64,000 bases of DNA from Arcticibacterium luteifluviistationis (GCF_003258705.1 NZ_CP029480.1:2046001-2110000), one strand, 5' to 3'. Shown: positions 46,424 to 55,600, counted from the stretch's first letter. Program-made: numbers and translations. Notes: generated from the sequence alone by a model not told the origin.

Positions 46424-47101
46424 ATGCAAGAAGAGAAGTTAAAAGATGCTCACAAGTTTAAACTATGGAAAAGTCACTTAGAAAAAAGCGGACTTATCAT
46501 AAATAATGTAGAGGAAGTTTATACTAGAAGACGTTATAATGGCGAAGTCCTTTTCTCTACTTTAATGTTAGATGCCACTACACCAGAAGGTGACAAAATT
46601 CCACCTATCTGTTTTTTAAAAGGCGAAGTAGTTTGTGTTTTGATTTGTCTTATTGATGATGCTAACGATGAGAAATACCTCATTTTGGTAAAGCAAAGAC
46701 GCATTGCTGAAGGTGGATATACGTACGAGCATCCTGCGGGAATGGTAGACGGAACGCAAACCCCTGAAGCTATTTCTATACAAGAAGTAAGGGAAGAAAC
46801 AGGCATTGAAATTACGCAAGAGCAGTTAATTAACCTTTCTCCTGATAAACGCTTATTTCCTAGCACAGGAACTAGCGACGAGTCTATGTATCTTTTTGCC
46901 GCCGAATTAAGAATGAGTAAAGCAAAGATTGACTCCTATGAAAACAAAGAAATGGGAACAGATTATGAGTTTGAACGAATTACAACGCACATATTCCCAT
47001 TTAAAGAAGGACACTCCCTGATAAGTAATACCAACGGAATGCTCCTTAACTTTTTGTATTTAAAGCATGTCCAAGACTTTGAATTGCTGAAAAGCCTTTA
47101 A
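46424..47101 (+). CDS. NUDIX hydrolase, ADP-ribose pyrophosphatase-like
   Basis: 225 residues. NUDIX box GMVDGTQTPEAISIQEVREE-TGIEI (about 102-126) gives the RE..EE metal site; the hydrophobic lead-in GGYTYEHPAGM and the LFPSTGTSDESMYLFAAEL block after it resemble ADP-sugar hydrolases such as NudF. It would hydrolyse a nucleoside diphosphate linked to another group. Cytoplasmic. Its 3' end overlaps the convergent PQQ dehydrogenase gene by 4 bp. Confidence 0.9.
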   Translation: MQEEKLKDAHKFKLWKSHLEKSGLIINNVEEVYTRRRYNGEVLFSTLMLDATTPEGDKIPPICFLKGEVVCVLICLIDDANDEKYLILVKQRRIAEGGYTYEHPAGMVDGTQTPEAISIQEVREETGIEITQEQLINLSPDKRLFPSTGTSDESMYLFAAELRMSKAKIDSYENKEMGTDYEFERITTHIFPFKEGHSLISNTNGMLLNFLYLKHVQDFELLKSL

Positions 47102-49347
47102 TTTTTAACAAACCTGAAAGATTGGCTTTTACCATCAATATTTACTCTTAAAATGTAAATTCCTGGTGAGTATTTAGCCACTTCTTTATTTAGGTTTCTT
47201 TTAAGACTTTTCCATTTCCCTGCGTCAGTTCTTAACAGCTGCCCATGATTATTGAAAACATGGTAGTTTAAATCTATCTCATCCAGACCGTCTATTCCTG
47301 TCAAATTAATCTTAAAATCAACAGGATTCGGACTTAATTCTAAACCAAGAACCACCTCATCTCCAGGACAAAGAGGCTTTATGAACTTTGAGATGGTAGG
47401 TCCTAAGCCTGTGTTGTCATGAACAAAAAACTTCACTTCATAGCTGTATTCCTGCTCATCACATGGTATTGGAGTCAAAGAAGTAGTAGCTTCTAAGGTT
47501 TTATAAGAGGTAATTAAATGCGAATGCTCTTCATGGTGTAAGATAACCGACCACTCATAGTATATCTCTTCATTCGGATTATGATTCTGTACTACGGCAT
47601 TCAAATTAAGTGTTAATCCTTCTTCATTCTTAAAACTCTCAATATCTTGAATGGAAGTAGAAATTACTTCTGGTGGGAAATTATTGACATGCACTTTAAA
47701 CTGCTTCACCGTTGATTTCCCTGCTTCATCAGTAATAGTTAGTGTTACTCTGTGTAGTTTCTCGTCGCTGTCTGTATATCTAAAATCGGCAACTTGATTG
47801 GTGGAAGAAAAACCATTACCAAAGTCCCATAGGTAACTTAGGTTTCCTCCTTCTGGGTCATAAGAACTACTTGCGTCAAAACGAACATTGAGCGGAGCTG
47901 CACCATAAATTGGGTCAATAAACGCTTCTGTAACTGGAGGAAAATTGGGATTAGGTTCATTATAAATTCTTCTTATTTCGTGCGTGTTTGGAAAGAAGAA
48001 ATTCATATAATAAATGCTTCCGTCGGTAGGGTCTTCTGCAAAACAAACCGGGTGTACATTCTCCGTTATACTAACCGCTTCAAAAGGATTCCCTCTAAAG
48101 TCAAACTTGAAAATCTTTACCCAACCTTCATAATCGCCATGAATATATGTGCCTTTATAGCCTTCAAAATGGTCTGTAGTAAGCCAAAGACCACCAATAG
48201 ATGAGTTACCCGTAAATGGCTCACCTAAAAATTCGGGCGAACCTACCGTATAAGCTTCATCATCTACAAAAGCCTGAGCAAAACTACCTCGCCACTCTAA
48301 TACTGGAGCTATCGGATTTTCAGGAAAATACTCTGGGTCATTAAAAAGCTTGGTTCTATAACTAATTCCTTCAAAGTATGGCCAACCAAAATTCATTCCA
48401 CCAGTTTCAATCACATCAACCTCCTCTCTATTTTCCCAACCTACATCACCTACATAGAAAGTTCCTGGGTCTCCTAAAGTCACATCTGTACTTCCGGTTT
48501 CAGGTTTTAAACTAAATCTAAAAGGATTTCTAAGGCCATAAGCCCAAATTCTAGATTCGGCAGAACGTGCCTCAGCTGCTTGATAAAAGGGATTTGAAGG
48601 ATAACCATCTCCATTTTCAGGATTTATCCTCAGCATTTTACCATTCAATGAATTTAGATTTTGTGCCCTATACGGGCCAATATTCTGGTCTTCAGTAATG
48701 ATACCTTCTTGCAGGGGTAAAGTGACCAACTCGTAGTAAAACGCATCACCATTCTGAAAAGGTGGGTCTCTGGCTATGGCGGCATCACCTGAAGTTACCA
48801 TTAAGCTAGTATCTGCACCAAAAACTAAGGAGCCCATGCCGTGATTATCCATCAAAACAGGAATACCAGTGGTGTGCGTTTCGCCAATAAGTACTTTTCT
48901 AGAAGCTAAATCTACCGTACCCTGATTGACCGTGTCTTGATTGACAGTATAGCGGGTTACTCGGCCAATAGATGCTGAAAACACATCATCATTAGCTCTG
49001 CTATAAAAAGTAGAATCTTTAAAATAAAGGTAATTCCTATCCACAGCGTACAGTAAATAAAAATAACCGTTTTCTAAAAAGTTTGGGTGTAAAACCAGCC
49101 CGTTCAAACCATGGTCTAAGTAATCATAAACCTCCGCAGAAATATCTAAAAGCAGTGTTTTAGCACCTGTGCTTTTATTAACTTTAAACACGCTTCCTCC
49201 CTTTTCCCATGCATACATTTGACCGCTTTTATCAAAGGTCAAACCTGTGGGCGAAACATAGTCTTCCGAAACTAATTCATCAACAAAACCAGGTGGCTGA
49301 GCCGATAAAGAAAAGCTACAAAGAAGAAGGAGTAAGAGTTTTTTCAT
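47098..49347 (-). CDS. Secreted PQQ-dependent sugar dehydrogenase-like protein with PKD and T9SS domains
   Basis: 749 residues. Signal peptide MKKLLLLLLCSFSLSA. Residues about 20-460 form a six-bladed soluble-glucose-dehydrogenase propeller: LDHGLNGLVLHPNFLENGYF with the catalytic-type His, GKMLRINPENGDGYPSNPF, WAYGLRNPFRFSLKP and GDVGWENREEVDVIETGGMN. A PKD domain follows (APLNVRFDASSSYDPEGG, YLWDFGNGF). The C-terminal 85 residues (LELSPNPVDFKINLTG to YILRVNIDGKSQSFRFVKN) are a type A T9SS sorting domain, so it should be secreted through the type IX system. It probably oxidises an aldose; PQQ genes are not here. Confidence 0.89.
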   Translation of the reverse strand: MKKLLLLLLCSFSLSAQPPGFVDELVSEDYVSPTGLTFDKSGQMYAWEKGGSVFKVNKSTGAKTLLLDISAEVYDYLDHGLNGLVLHPNFLENGYFYLLYAVDRNYLYFKDSTFYSRANDDVFSASIGRVTRYTVNQDTVNQGTVDLASRKVLIGETHTTGIPVLMDNHGMGSLVFGADTSLMVTSGDAAIARDPPFQNGDAFYYELVTLPLQEGIITEDQNIGPYRAQNLNSLNGKMLRINPENGDGYPSNPFYQAAEARSAESRIWAYGLRNPFRFSLKPETGSTDVTLGDPGTFYVGDVGWENREEVDVIETGGMNFGWPYFEGISYRTKLFNDPEYFPENPIAPVLEWRGSFAQAFVDDEAYTVGSPEFLGEPFTGNSSIGGLWLTTDHFEGYKGTYIHGDYEGWVKIFKFDFRGNPFEAVSITENVHPVCFAEDPTDGSIYYMNFFFPNTHEIRRIYNEPNPNFPPVTEAFIDPIYGAAPLNVRFDASSSYDPEGGNLSYLWDFGNGFSSTNQVADFRYTDSDEKLHRVTLTITDEAGKSTVKQFKVHVNNFPPEVISTSIQDIESFKNEEGLTLNLNAVVQNHNPNEEIYYEWSVILHHEEHSHLITSYKTLEATTSLTPIPCDEQEYSYEVKFFVHDNTGLGPTISKFIKPLCPGDEVVLGLELSPNPVDFKINLTGIDGLDEIDLNYHVFNNHGQLLRTDAGKWKSLKRNLNKEVAKYSPGIYILRVNIDGKSQSFRFVKN

Positions 49348-49441
49348 TGTGTATGATTTGAATACTTAATTAGGAACGTAAGTCTTTTCTTGGTGTTTGG
49401 TTTTCGGGCAGAAAATTTCAAAAACATCCTGCCCGAAATAA

Positions 49442-50605
49442 TTATTCTGCTATACTCATTTTCAGAATATCGCTGGCCGCTTTAGCATCTATATCGCCAT
49501 GCTCACCAAAGGCACTACCTCTTTCTTCAAAGCGTTTGACTATTTCATTGATAGTGGCATCGCCAATACCATACGCCTTTCCGCTGGTAGGAATACCCAA
49601 TGATTCATAAAAGTCAATCGTCCTCTGAATGGCTCCTTCTACTAGTTCTTCGTCAGTTCCAGAAAGCTCCCATACGCGTAGAGCATATTGAATCATTTTC
49701 TCTTTTTTATCCTCAAGTTTATAACGCATTAAATGAGGCAATATAATAGCCAAACTTCTTGCGTGATCTATCCCATGAAGGGCTGTTAACTCATGACCTA
49801 TTTGGTGTGTAGCCCAATCTTGTGGTACTCCTACACTTATCCAACCATTAAGAGCAACAGTGGCTGCCCAAAACAAATTAGCTCTTGCTTCATAATCTTC
49901 AGGGTTTGCAATGGTTTTTTGCCCCACCGAAATCAAAGTTTGAAGAATACCCTCTGCAAATCTATCCTGAATTTCGGCACCTACAGGATAGGTTAAATAC
50001 TGCTCCATTACATGTGTAAAAGCATCTGCTACACCATTCGCCACCTGTCTTTTAGGTAAAGAATACGTGGTTTCAGGGTCTAAAATAGAAAACTGTGGGT
50101 ACAAGAGAGGATGCCCCATTCCAAATTTCTCATCCGTTTCTTTCTTGCTAATTACCGCTATGGAGTTCATTTCTGAGCCTGTAGCAGGCAAAGTCATCAC
50201 GGCTCCAATTGGCAATGCCTCACCATACTTTGCTTTTCTTTTTACTATGTTATTCCACTCATCGCCACCTTCAAAAGGAATAGCCACCGACATAAACTTA
50301 GTTCCGTCTAAAACCGAACCTCCTCCTACAGCTAAAAGAAAAGTGACATGTTCTTTTCTTGCCACTTCTACCGCTGCCATAAGCGTTTCAAATGTAGGAT
50401 TAGCTTCAATTCCCCCAAACTCAATCACATCATAACCTGTAAGAGCATTTATCACTTGCTCATGAACGCCGTTTGAAAAAATACTACCTCCTCCATACGT
50501 CAACATAACTTTGGCATTTGCTGGAATATTTTTGGGCAACTGAGCTATACTTCCCTTGCCAAATATGACTTTTACGGGGTTTTGAAGCGTGAAATTATTG
50601 AACAT
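49442..50605 (-). CDS. Iron-containing (YqhD/BdhA-type) alcohol dehydrogenase
   Basis: 387 residues, normal size. NAD(P)-binding N-terminal half: VIFGKGSIAQLPKNIPANAK, LLAVGGGSVLDGTKFMS. The metal-binding helical half has DAFTHVMEQYLTYP, GHELTALHGIDHARSLAIIL with the metal His residues, and MRYKLEDKKEKM. It reduces aldehydes or oxidises alcohols in the cytoplasm, likely with NADPH as in YqhD. Single gene with its own candidate promoter. Confidence 0.93.
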   Translation of the reverse strand: MFNNFTLQNPVKVIFGKGSIAQLPKNIPANAKVMLTYGGGSIFSNGVHEQVINALTGYDVIEFGGIEANPTFETLMAAVEVARKEHVTFLLAVGGGSVLDGTKFMSVAIPFEGGDEWNNIVKRKAKYGEALPIGAVMTLPATGSEMNSIAVISKKETDEKFGMGHPLLYPQFSILDPETTYSLPKRQVANGVADAFTHVMEQYLTYPVGAEIQDRFAEGILQTLISVGQKTIANPEDYEARANLFWAATVALNGWISVGVPQDWATHQIGHELTALHGIDHARSLAIILPHLMRYKLEDKKEKMIQYALRVWELSGTDEELVEGAIQRTIDFYESLGIPTSGKAYGIGDATINEIVKRFEERGSAFGEHGDIDAKAASDILKMSIAE

Positions 50606-50648
50606 ACTCTTTATTTTTTATTGATGAATAACTGTCTTTCCTGTACAT

Positions 50649-50656
50649 CAAACCTA
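50649..50656 (-). promoter_or_regulatory. Candidate -7 element of the alcohol dehydrogenase gene
   Basis: TAGGTTTG on the minus strand, 43 nt before the start codon, fits TAnnTTTG. Confidence 0.45.
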
Positions 50657-50797
50657 ACAGATTAAGACCTTTTAAAGTTTGCTCAAAACAAAAATATAGC
50701 GTTCATTTCACTAACTGACTAGTAAGGCTTTAAAGCACCCTACCAATATTTGATTAATCTAATCTTTATTTTAACTTCAAGTATTAAATTCAACCCA

Positions 50798-51541
50798 ATG
50801 AAAAAAATAATCCTCCTACTTTTAATCCCATTTCTGGGAATAGCTCAAAACTACAATGCGGCTAGAGAAATGGCTCAAAATCCATCTTATATTTTAGAAG
50901 AGTACTATGAAATAATAAAAAGTGATTCGGCAAAACCAGAAATTCTACATTTCACCAAATATCTTTTCCAAGGAAGTACTATAGAAAAAAAAGAATATGC
51001 TCTTGGCACTCCTTATCTCTATGACCAAGAATGGCATAAAGGGAGCTTAAAGTTACCTGGTCAAGATGTAGTAAAGGGTTATTTAAGTTATAATATGGTG
51101 TATCAGCGGGTACACTTTAAATCTAATTCATTTAGTAATCAAAGAATTTTGGTGGAACCTGAATTCTTCATCATTAATGATGTAACCTACACAAGTTTCC
51201 CTGACGTTAGCCCTATGGCTTTTGCATATTTCACGAACGAAAAAACAGGACAATTCAACCTACTTTGTGATAATAGAAAAGTTCAATCCAATGACATTAA
51301 TAAAGACATTTTAGACCCCTATAATATCACATCAAAAGAATATACAGCCGAGTATATTGAGAAACCTGAATACTTTATATTCAAAGATGGTGAGGCCTTT
51401 AAAATAGAAGATAAAAATTATTTCTATAAGCAATTTGGGCTATCTAAAAAGGAGCTAAAACAATTTAAAGAGGATAGAAACATCAACTTCCAAGAGCAAG
51501 AAAGTGTAGCAGTTTTACTTGCTCATTTGTCAAAGCAATGA
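50798..51541 (+). CDS. Exported protein of unknown function
   Basis: 247 residues from the ATG at 50798 (MKKIILLLLIPFLGIAQ, a signal peptide); a frame from 50750 adds 16 untypical residues. The mature part is mainly beta with aromatic-rich segments (YLSYNMVYQRVHFKSNSFSN, EPEFFIINDVTYTSF, FKDGEAFKIEDKNYFYKQFG) and ends in a Lys-rich helix. I do not recognise a family; similar exported proteins of Bacteroidota are annotated as hypothetical. It converges on the MocR gene with a 12-bp overlap. Confidence 0.75.
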   Translation: MKKIILLLLIPFLGIAQNYNAAREMAQNPSYILEEYYEIIKSDSAKPEILHFTKYLFQGSTIEKKEYALGTPYLYDQEWHKGSLKLPGQDVVKGYLSYNMVYQRVHFKSNSFSNQRILVEPEFFIINDVTYTSFPDVSPMAFAYFTNEKTGQFNLLCDNRKVQSNDINKDILDPYNITSKEYTAEYIEKPEYFIFKDGEAFKIEDKNYFYKQFGLSKKELKQFKEDRNINFQEQESVAVLLAHLSKQ

Positions 51542-52972
51542 TTTAAGAATCTTAACCGCGGTTTCTAACTCCTCTTCTGTGGAAGAGGCAAAACCCAAGC
51601 GTGTACTGTTTAAACCTGGATAGCTTCCGCAATGCTGATTTCCATCAGAGAAATACAAGTCTTTTTTTAACGCTCTTTCGGCTAGTTTTATCAAATTGAT
51701 ATCATCGTTAAACTTAGTCCAGATTGACATGCCCCCCATAGGCTTTTCAAAGTTTAGATAACTATCTAATTGCTCTGTTAAGAGTTCTGAAAAATAGTCA
51801 CGTCGCTGCTCGTATATCTTCTTATTTTTTCGAAGGTATCGCTGTACCGTACCCAATTTCAAAAGTTCGGCTACCGCCAATTCTAAAAGGCTATCTCCCT
51901 GACGGTCAATCAACCTTCTTATTCTGGCCATCAGGTCTATTTGGTCTTTATGAGCGACCAAATAACCAAGTCTAAAAACAGGTGAAATGGATTTGGTAAA
52001 AGAACCCGTATACAGGACAAAATCGCCATGCCGGGTAGATGCTAATGGCATTATAGGATGACTGGTATAATGGAAATCGTAATCATAATCATCCTCAAAA
52101 ATGTAAAAACCATATTTCCTAGCCAGCTGCACTAGCTTTACTCGCCTGTAAGCAGGCATAATGACCGTGGTAGGATACTGATGATGTGGCGTCACATATA
52201 GCATTTTAAATTTATGCTCTTGACAAAGATCTTCCAAATGCTCCACATCTAAACCTTCTTTATCTACTCGCACATTTACCACATTGGCTCCATGGTATTT
52301 AAAATTAATTTCTGCCGAAGACCAGTTCAATTCAGGCATGGCCACCGTATCGCCTTTTGACACAAATGTCTGTATAGCTAGATAAACCGCCTGTGTAACG
52401 CCTCTAGTAATCATTATCTGTTCGGGACTCACGTCCAAAGCTCTAGTTTTTAATAAATAGTCGGCTAAAACCTCTCGTAAATAGAGATGCCCTTTGGTGT
52501 CGGCATAGGTATATTTTGGATATAGATTACCAGCGGTCAAAGCCGTTTTGTAAGCTCTGCTTAATTCTGAAACTGGTGCCAAACGAGGGTCTGGAAGTCC
52601 ATCGTCTAAGTGATATTTTTCTTTAGTTAAATGTAAGTCTCTTTTCAAAATCTGAGGCACCTCTACCTTAGCGGCCTTCCCTTTATTTTCTTCCGAAACT
52701 TGTAACTCCGTAATACTCTCCGCCTCTATTTTCATAGCAATGAAAGTGCCGCTACCTGGTTTGGTTTCTAACCAACCTTGGTTAATCAACTCGTCCATAG
52801 CGGCCAGTACCGTTTTTCTGTGAACACCCCAAAGCTCCGCCAATTTTCTGCTTCCCGGTAGCTTTGCCCCTGCCCTAATAGTACCTGCTTGTATGTTTTC
52901 TATTAATTGGTCGGCTATCTGTCTGAAAACTGGCTTTTCGTTTTCCTTGTCAATATTTATGAGTTCTACCAT
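51530..52972 (-). CDS. MocR-family transcription factor (GntR HTH fused to aminotransferase fold)
   Basis: 480 residues from the ATG at 52972 (MVELINIDKENEKPVFRQIA); a start at 52987 would put coding sequence over the operator repeat. The GntR winged helix (1 to about 75; AGAKLPGSRKLAELWGVHRK, GWLETKPGSGTF) is followed by a class I aminotransferase fold that binds PLP: GVTQAVYLAIQTFVSKGDTV, YVTPHHQYPTTVIM, FEDDYDYDFHY and the Schiff-base Lys in YTGSFTKSISPVFRLGYLV. Such PdxR-like regulators sense PLP and control B6 genes. Divergent from a PNPOx-family gene with direct repeats between them. Confidence 0.93.
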   Translation of the reverse strand: MVELINIDKENEKPVFRQIADQLIENIQAGTIRAGAKLPGSRKLAELWGVHRKTVLAAMDELINQGWLETKPGSGTFIAMKIEAESITELQVSEENKGKAAKVEVPQILKRDLHLTKEKYHLDDGLPDPRLAPVSELSRAYKTALTAGNLYPKYTYADTKGHLYLREVLADYLLKTRALDVSPEQIMITRGVTQAVYLAIQTFVSKGDTVAMPELNWSSAEINFKYHGANVVNVRVDKEGLDVEHLEDLCQEHKFKMLYVTPHHQYPTTVIMPAYRRVKLVQLARKYGFYIFEDDYDYDFHYTSHPIMPLASTRHGDFVLYTGSFTKSISPVFRLGYLVAHKDQIDLMARIRRLIDRQGDSLLELAVAELLKLGTVQRYLRKNKKIYEQRRDYFSELLTEQLDSYLNFEKPMGGMSIWTKFNDDINLIKLAERALKKDLYFSDGNQHCGSYPGLNSTRLGFASSTEEELETAVKILKSLL

Positions 52973-52974
52973 TA

Positions 52975-53006
52975 CCGGACTATACACTTTATCACTTCTG
53001 GACTAT
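52975..53006. promoter_or_regulatory. Direct-repeat operator for the MocR regulator
   Basis: CCGGACTAT at 52975-52983 and CTGGACTAT at 52998-53006, 23 bp start to start, each followed by A/T then ACAC. MocR regulators typically bind direct repeats. The pair ends 21 bp before the -7 element of the PNPOx gene, where an activator would sit, and it also lies just before the MocR start codon, so it can serve both genes. Confidence 0.72.
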
Positions 53007-53027
53007 TTACACCACCCAGTAAAACTC

Positions 53028-53035
53028 TAATTTTG
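53028..53035 (+). promoter_or_regulatory. Candidate -7 element of the PNPOx-family gene
   Basis: TAATTTTG fits TAnnTTTG, 21 nt before the ATG at 53056, and is correctly placed downstream of the MocR repeats. Confidence 0.55.
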
Positions 53036-53055
53036 TTTCATCAATAACAAGAATT

Positions 53056-53688
53056 ATGGAAAGAAAAACCAAAAGAACCACGCCAAGCAGAATGGCAAAT
53101 CAGAGAGCTCACTATGACGACCAGCAGATTTATGACATTCTGGATGAGGCACTTTTTTGCACCATTAGCTATGCTGAAAACAATGAACCTTTTAGTATTC
53201 CTCAATCTTTTGTGCGAGTAGGAAACTATGTTTATTTGCATGGTTCAGTTGGCAGTCATTTGATGCGAATGCTGTCTGACGGTAGGTCGGTGTGTATTAC
53301 CGTGATGCTGGCTGATGAATTGGTCATAGCCAAAACAGCTTTTCATCACTCCGTAAATTATAGGTCGGTAGTGATTTTTGCCAAGGGCGAACTTCTAGAA
53401 AGTCAAGAGGAAAAATATGAAGCCTTTAAAGCACTCACAGAAAAGATGGTACCAAATAGCTGGGATTATCTAAAACCTATGAGTAAAAAGGAAGTAGACA
53501 AAACCACTGGAATAAGATTCTCATTAGAAGAAGCTTCTGCCAAAATACGCCAAGGCGACCCAGGGCATGAAGAAGACGAAATGGATTTGCCCATTTGGAC
53601 GGGTTTGATTCCTATAAAACCACTTCGTCAAAAGCCAGTGCCTGATAGCCATGGTGCCAAAATTGATTTGCCAGAACATTTGAAATAG
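53056..53688 (+). CDS. Pyridoxamine 5'-phosphate oxidase-family flavoprotein
   Basis: 210 residues with the split-barrel flavin fold: ILDEALFCTISYAENNEPFS, VYLHGSVGSHLMRMLSDGRS, CITVMLADELVIAKTAFHHS and VVIFAKGELLESQEEKYEAF. It is closer to the general PNPOx-like (nitroimidazole-resistance type) flavoproteins than to true PdxH, which is already present near 6.5 kb. Its place opposite a MocR gene is a common arrangement and suggests a B6-linked or PLP-dependent control. Exact reaction unknown. The C-terminus is Pro- and Lys-rich. Confidence 0.88.
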   Translation: MERKTKRTTPSRMANQRAHYDDQQIYDILDEALFCTISYAENNEPFSIPQSFVRVGNYVYLHGSVGSHLMRMLSDGRSVCITVMLADELVIAKTAFHHSVNYRSVVIFAKGELLESQEEKYEAFKALTEKMVPNSWDYLKPMSKKEVDKTTGIRFSLEEASAKIRQGDPGHEEDEMDLPIWTGLIPIKPLRQKPVPDSHGAKIDLPEHLK

Positions 53689-54095
53689 TTTTAGAAGAGA
53701 GTGTTAGTCATGATTTTTACCAAAAAATCACGCCAAACGAATAGCTATTAAGATTAATAGAGGGTTCTATTAATATATCGCTCCTCTGGAGCTTTAATCC
53801 TGTCATCTGATAAAAAATAAACAAAGCGAATTCCTTATAACGGCCTGTACTGTTTGAGAACGGTCAAAATTCAGCTGGATAGCCATAATCATGTTTAGAC
53901 GCTAATAAGGATTTTGAGTGTACGAGTTTACAGGCTGCTGTTTTTTTTCGTCTATTTTTTTTCGAAACGGTGCGACGTTTCGCAAAATGGACTCCCGACT
54001 GGAAAGCCAGCGAAATAAAAAGAGGGTTAGAAAAAGGTTTCATGACGTATAGCCACCTTTTAAGTCAATTCAATATTTATACTAAAATTAAAAAC
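53689..54095. other. Gene-free stretch with hairpins
   Basis: Contains a candidate weak terminator hairpin TGATTTTT-ACCA-AAAAATCA (53711-53730), the dispersed palindrome at 53778-53793, T-runs at about 53941-53961, and a CGAAAC..GTTTCG hairpin at about 53962-53981. An open frame that spans part of it (from 53970) is an upstream extension of the GNAT frame without family-like sequence. Confidence 0.55.
53778..53793. repeat. Dispersed palindromic repeat, copy 2
   Basis: TCGCTCCTCTGGAGCT, the same 16 bases as 43837-43852, again between genes, here after the PNPOx-family gene. Confidence 0.65.
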
Positions 54096-54491
54096 ATGAT
54101 CACATATAAAACAGGCGTGACGCCAAAAACAGAAGACATTATAGCAGTATACGATAGCTCTGGAATAAACAGACCTACCAATGATTTTGACAGAATTACC
54201 TCCATGTATGCCAACTCCAACCTGATTACCTCTGCATGGGATGGTGATAAATTAGTGGGCGTAGCTCGTTCTTTGTCAGATGGCTGCTACTGCTGTTATT
54301 TGGCAGACTTGGCGATTAGCAAAGACTATCAACACCAAGGGATTGGCAAAAAATTGATAGAAGTGACGCAAGAAGAATTAGGAGAAAAGGTTACTTTGAT
54401 ACTTATTGCAGCACCTAATGCGGTAGACTATTATCCAAAAATTGGTTTTGAGAAAATTGACGCAGGCTATCTCATCAAAAGGAAATCATAA
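54096..54491 (+). CDS. GNAT-family N-acetyltransferase
   Basis: 131 residues from the ATG at 54096 (MITYKTGVTPKTEDIIAVYD); the open frame begins at 53970, but its first 42 residues do not look like the family. The acetyl-CoA motif is SKDYQHQGIGKKLIEVTQEE (Q-x-x-G-I-G, about 70-85), with LADLAI before it and the C-terminal IAAPNAVDYYPKIGFEKIDA. Substrate unknown. First of four small genes read in the same direction (OsmC, DUF1272 and DUF1801 follow), 7 bp before the OsmC gene. Confidence 0.9.
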   Translation: MITYKTGVTPKTEDIIAVYDSSGINRPTNDFDRITSMYANSNLITSAWDGDKLVGVARSLSDGCYCCYLADLAISKDYQHQGIGKKLIEVTQEELGEKVTLILIAAPNAVDYYPKIGFEKIDAGYLIKRKS

Positions 54492-54498
54492 ATAAAAC

Positions 54499-54972
54499 AT
54501 GGCAAAAGAGCATCATTACAGCGTAAAACTAACATGGAACGGCAACACGGGTTCTGGAACAAAAGACTACAGAACTTATGAGCGAAGCCATGTGATAAAA
54601 ATAAAAAACAAGGCAGACATTCACTGTTCGTCTGACCCCGCATTTAGAGGAGATGTTACCAAGCATAACCCTGAAGAAATGCTGTTGGCTTCTGTGTCTT
54701 CTTGCCACATGCTGTGGTATTTGCATTTATGCAGCACTGCTTCAATAAATGTGCTGGCCTACAGTGATGAGCCTACTGGTGTCATGATTGAAAACAAGGA
54801 TGGCTCTGGCAGATTTACAGAAATAAGCTTAAACCCAAGTATCACACTGGCAGATGCTAGTATGAAAGCCAAAGCTGATGCTCTTCATGAAAAAGCGAAC
54901 AAACTCTGCTTTATAGCCAACTCCCTTAATTTCCCTGTTCACCATAAAGCTAAATACGATGTTGGAACTTAG
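54499..54972 (+). CDS. OsmC-family peroxide-detoxifying protein
   Basis: 157 residues. HHYSVKLTWNGNTGSGTKDY at the start, KHNPEEMLLASVSSCHMLWY with the first redox Cys (69) and LHLCSTAS with the second (78), then the C-terminal ADALHEKANKLCFIANSLNF. Family members reduce organic hydroperoxides using the two cysteines. Cytoplasmic. Co-directional with the GNAT gene, and overlapping the DUF1272 gene by 14 bp. Confidence 0.92.
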   Translation: MAKEHHYSVKLTWNGNTGSGTKDYRTYERSHVIKIKNKADIHCSSDPAFRGDVTKHNPEEMLLASVSSCHMLWYLHLCSTASINVLAYSDEPTGVMIENKDGSGRFTEISLNPSITLADASMKAKADALHEKANKLCFIANSLNFPVHHKAKYDVGT

Positions 54973-55189
54973 ACCAAGCTGCGAAAACTGCGATAAACTA
55001 CTTCCGCCAGAAAGTATGGATACCATGATATGCACCTATGAATGTACTTTCTGTATAGACTGTGTAAATCTGTTAGAAAACGTATGTCCAAACTGTGGCG
55101 GTGGTTTTGAGAAAAGACCTGTCAGACCTGAGAATATGCTCCTCATACATCCCGCAAGCACTAAAGTGGTGTATAAACCTGTCAAATAA
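54959..55189 (+). CDS. DUF1272 small zinc-ribbon-like protein
   Basis: 76 residues. Four Cys pairs as in DUF1272: RPSCENCDKLLPPES, ICTYECTFCIDCVN and NVCPNCGGGF, followed by the family's KRPVRP. The Cys spacing suggests bound zinc; the biological role of the family is not known. It starts 14 bp inside the end of the OsmC gene, so the two are translated together. Confidence 0.9.
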   Translation: MLELRPSCENCDKLLPPESMDTMICTYECTFCIDCVNLLENVCPNCGGGFEKRPVRPENMLLIHPASTKVVYKPVK

Positions 55190-55243
55190 ACTAGTTGCGA
55201 TTCCAGATAAATATGTAATTTCAGGTGTTTTAAACACCAAAAA

Positions 55244-55600
55244 ATGAAAGGACATAAATATCACAGTACCGACGAATATATTGACATGCAGGAAGAACCG
55301 CTGCAGCCTATTCTAAAACAAATTCGTGCTATTTTGGCTAAAACTATTTCCAAAGCCCAAGAGGTGATTAGTTATAATATGCCAGCCATAAAGTTCAAAA
55401 AGGTGCTGGTTTATTATGCTGTCACTCAAAAACATTTAGGCTTCTATCCTACCTCAAGTGGTACTGCGGCTTTTGCAGAAGAGCTTGCTCCTTATAATCC
55501 TTCCAAAGGAACGATTCGTTTTCCTTTAGACAAGCCACTTCCTGTTGATTTGATTATTGCCATCACTAAGTTTAGGTATGAGGAAGTTTTGGCTTCTTAG
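55244..55600 (+). CDS. DUF1801 (YdhG-like) protein
   Basis: 118 residues: EYIDMQEEPLQPILKQIRAI, QEVISYNMPAIKFKKVLVYY, LGFYPTSSGTAAFAEELAPY and the helix end KGTIRFPLDKPLPVDLIIAI. These match DUF1801, whose best-known relative is an iron chaperone in Bacillus; the role here is not known. 54 bp after the DUF1272 gene. Confidence 0.9.
   Translation: MKGHKYHSTDEYIDMQEEPLQPILKQIRAILAKTISKAQEVISYNMPAIKFKKVLVYYAVTQKHLGFYPTSSGTAAFAEELAPYNPSKGTIRFPLDKPLPVDLIIAITKFRYEEVLAS

Noticed and set aside
53970-54095. 42-residue N-terminal extension of the GNAT protein
   Set aside because: GNAT similarity begins at the ATG at 54096; the upstream part includes a hairpin and has no family-like sequence.
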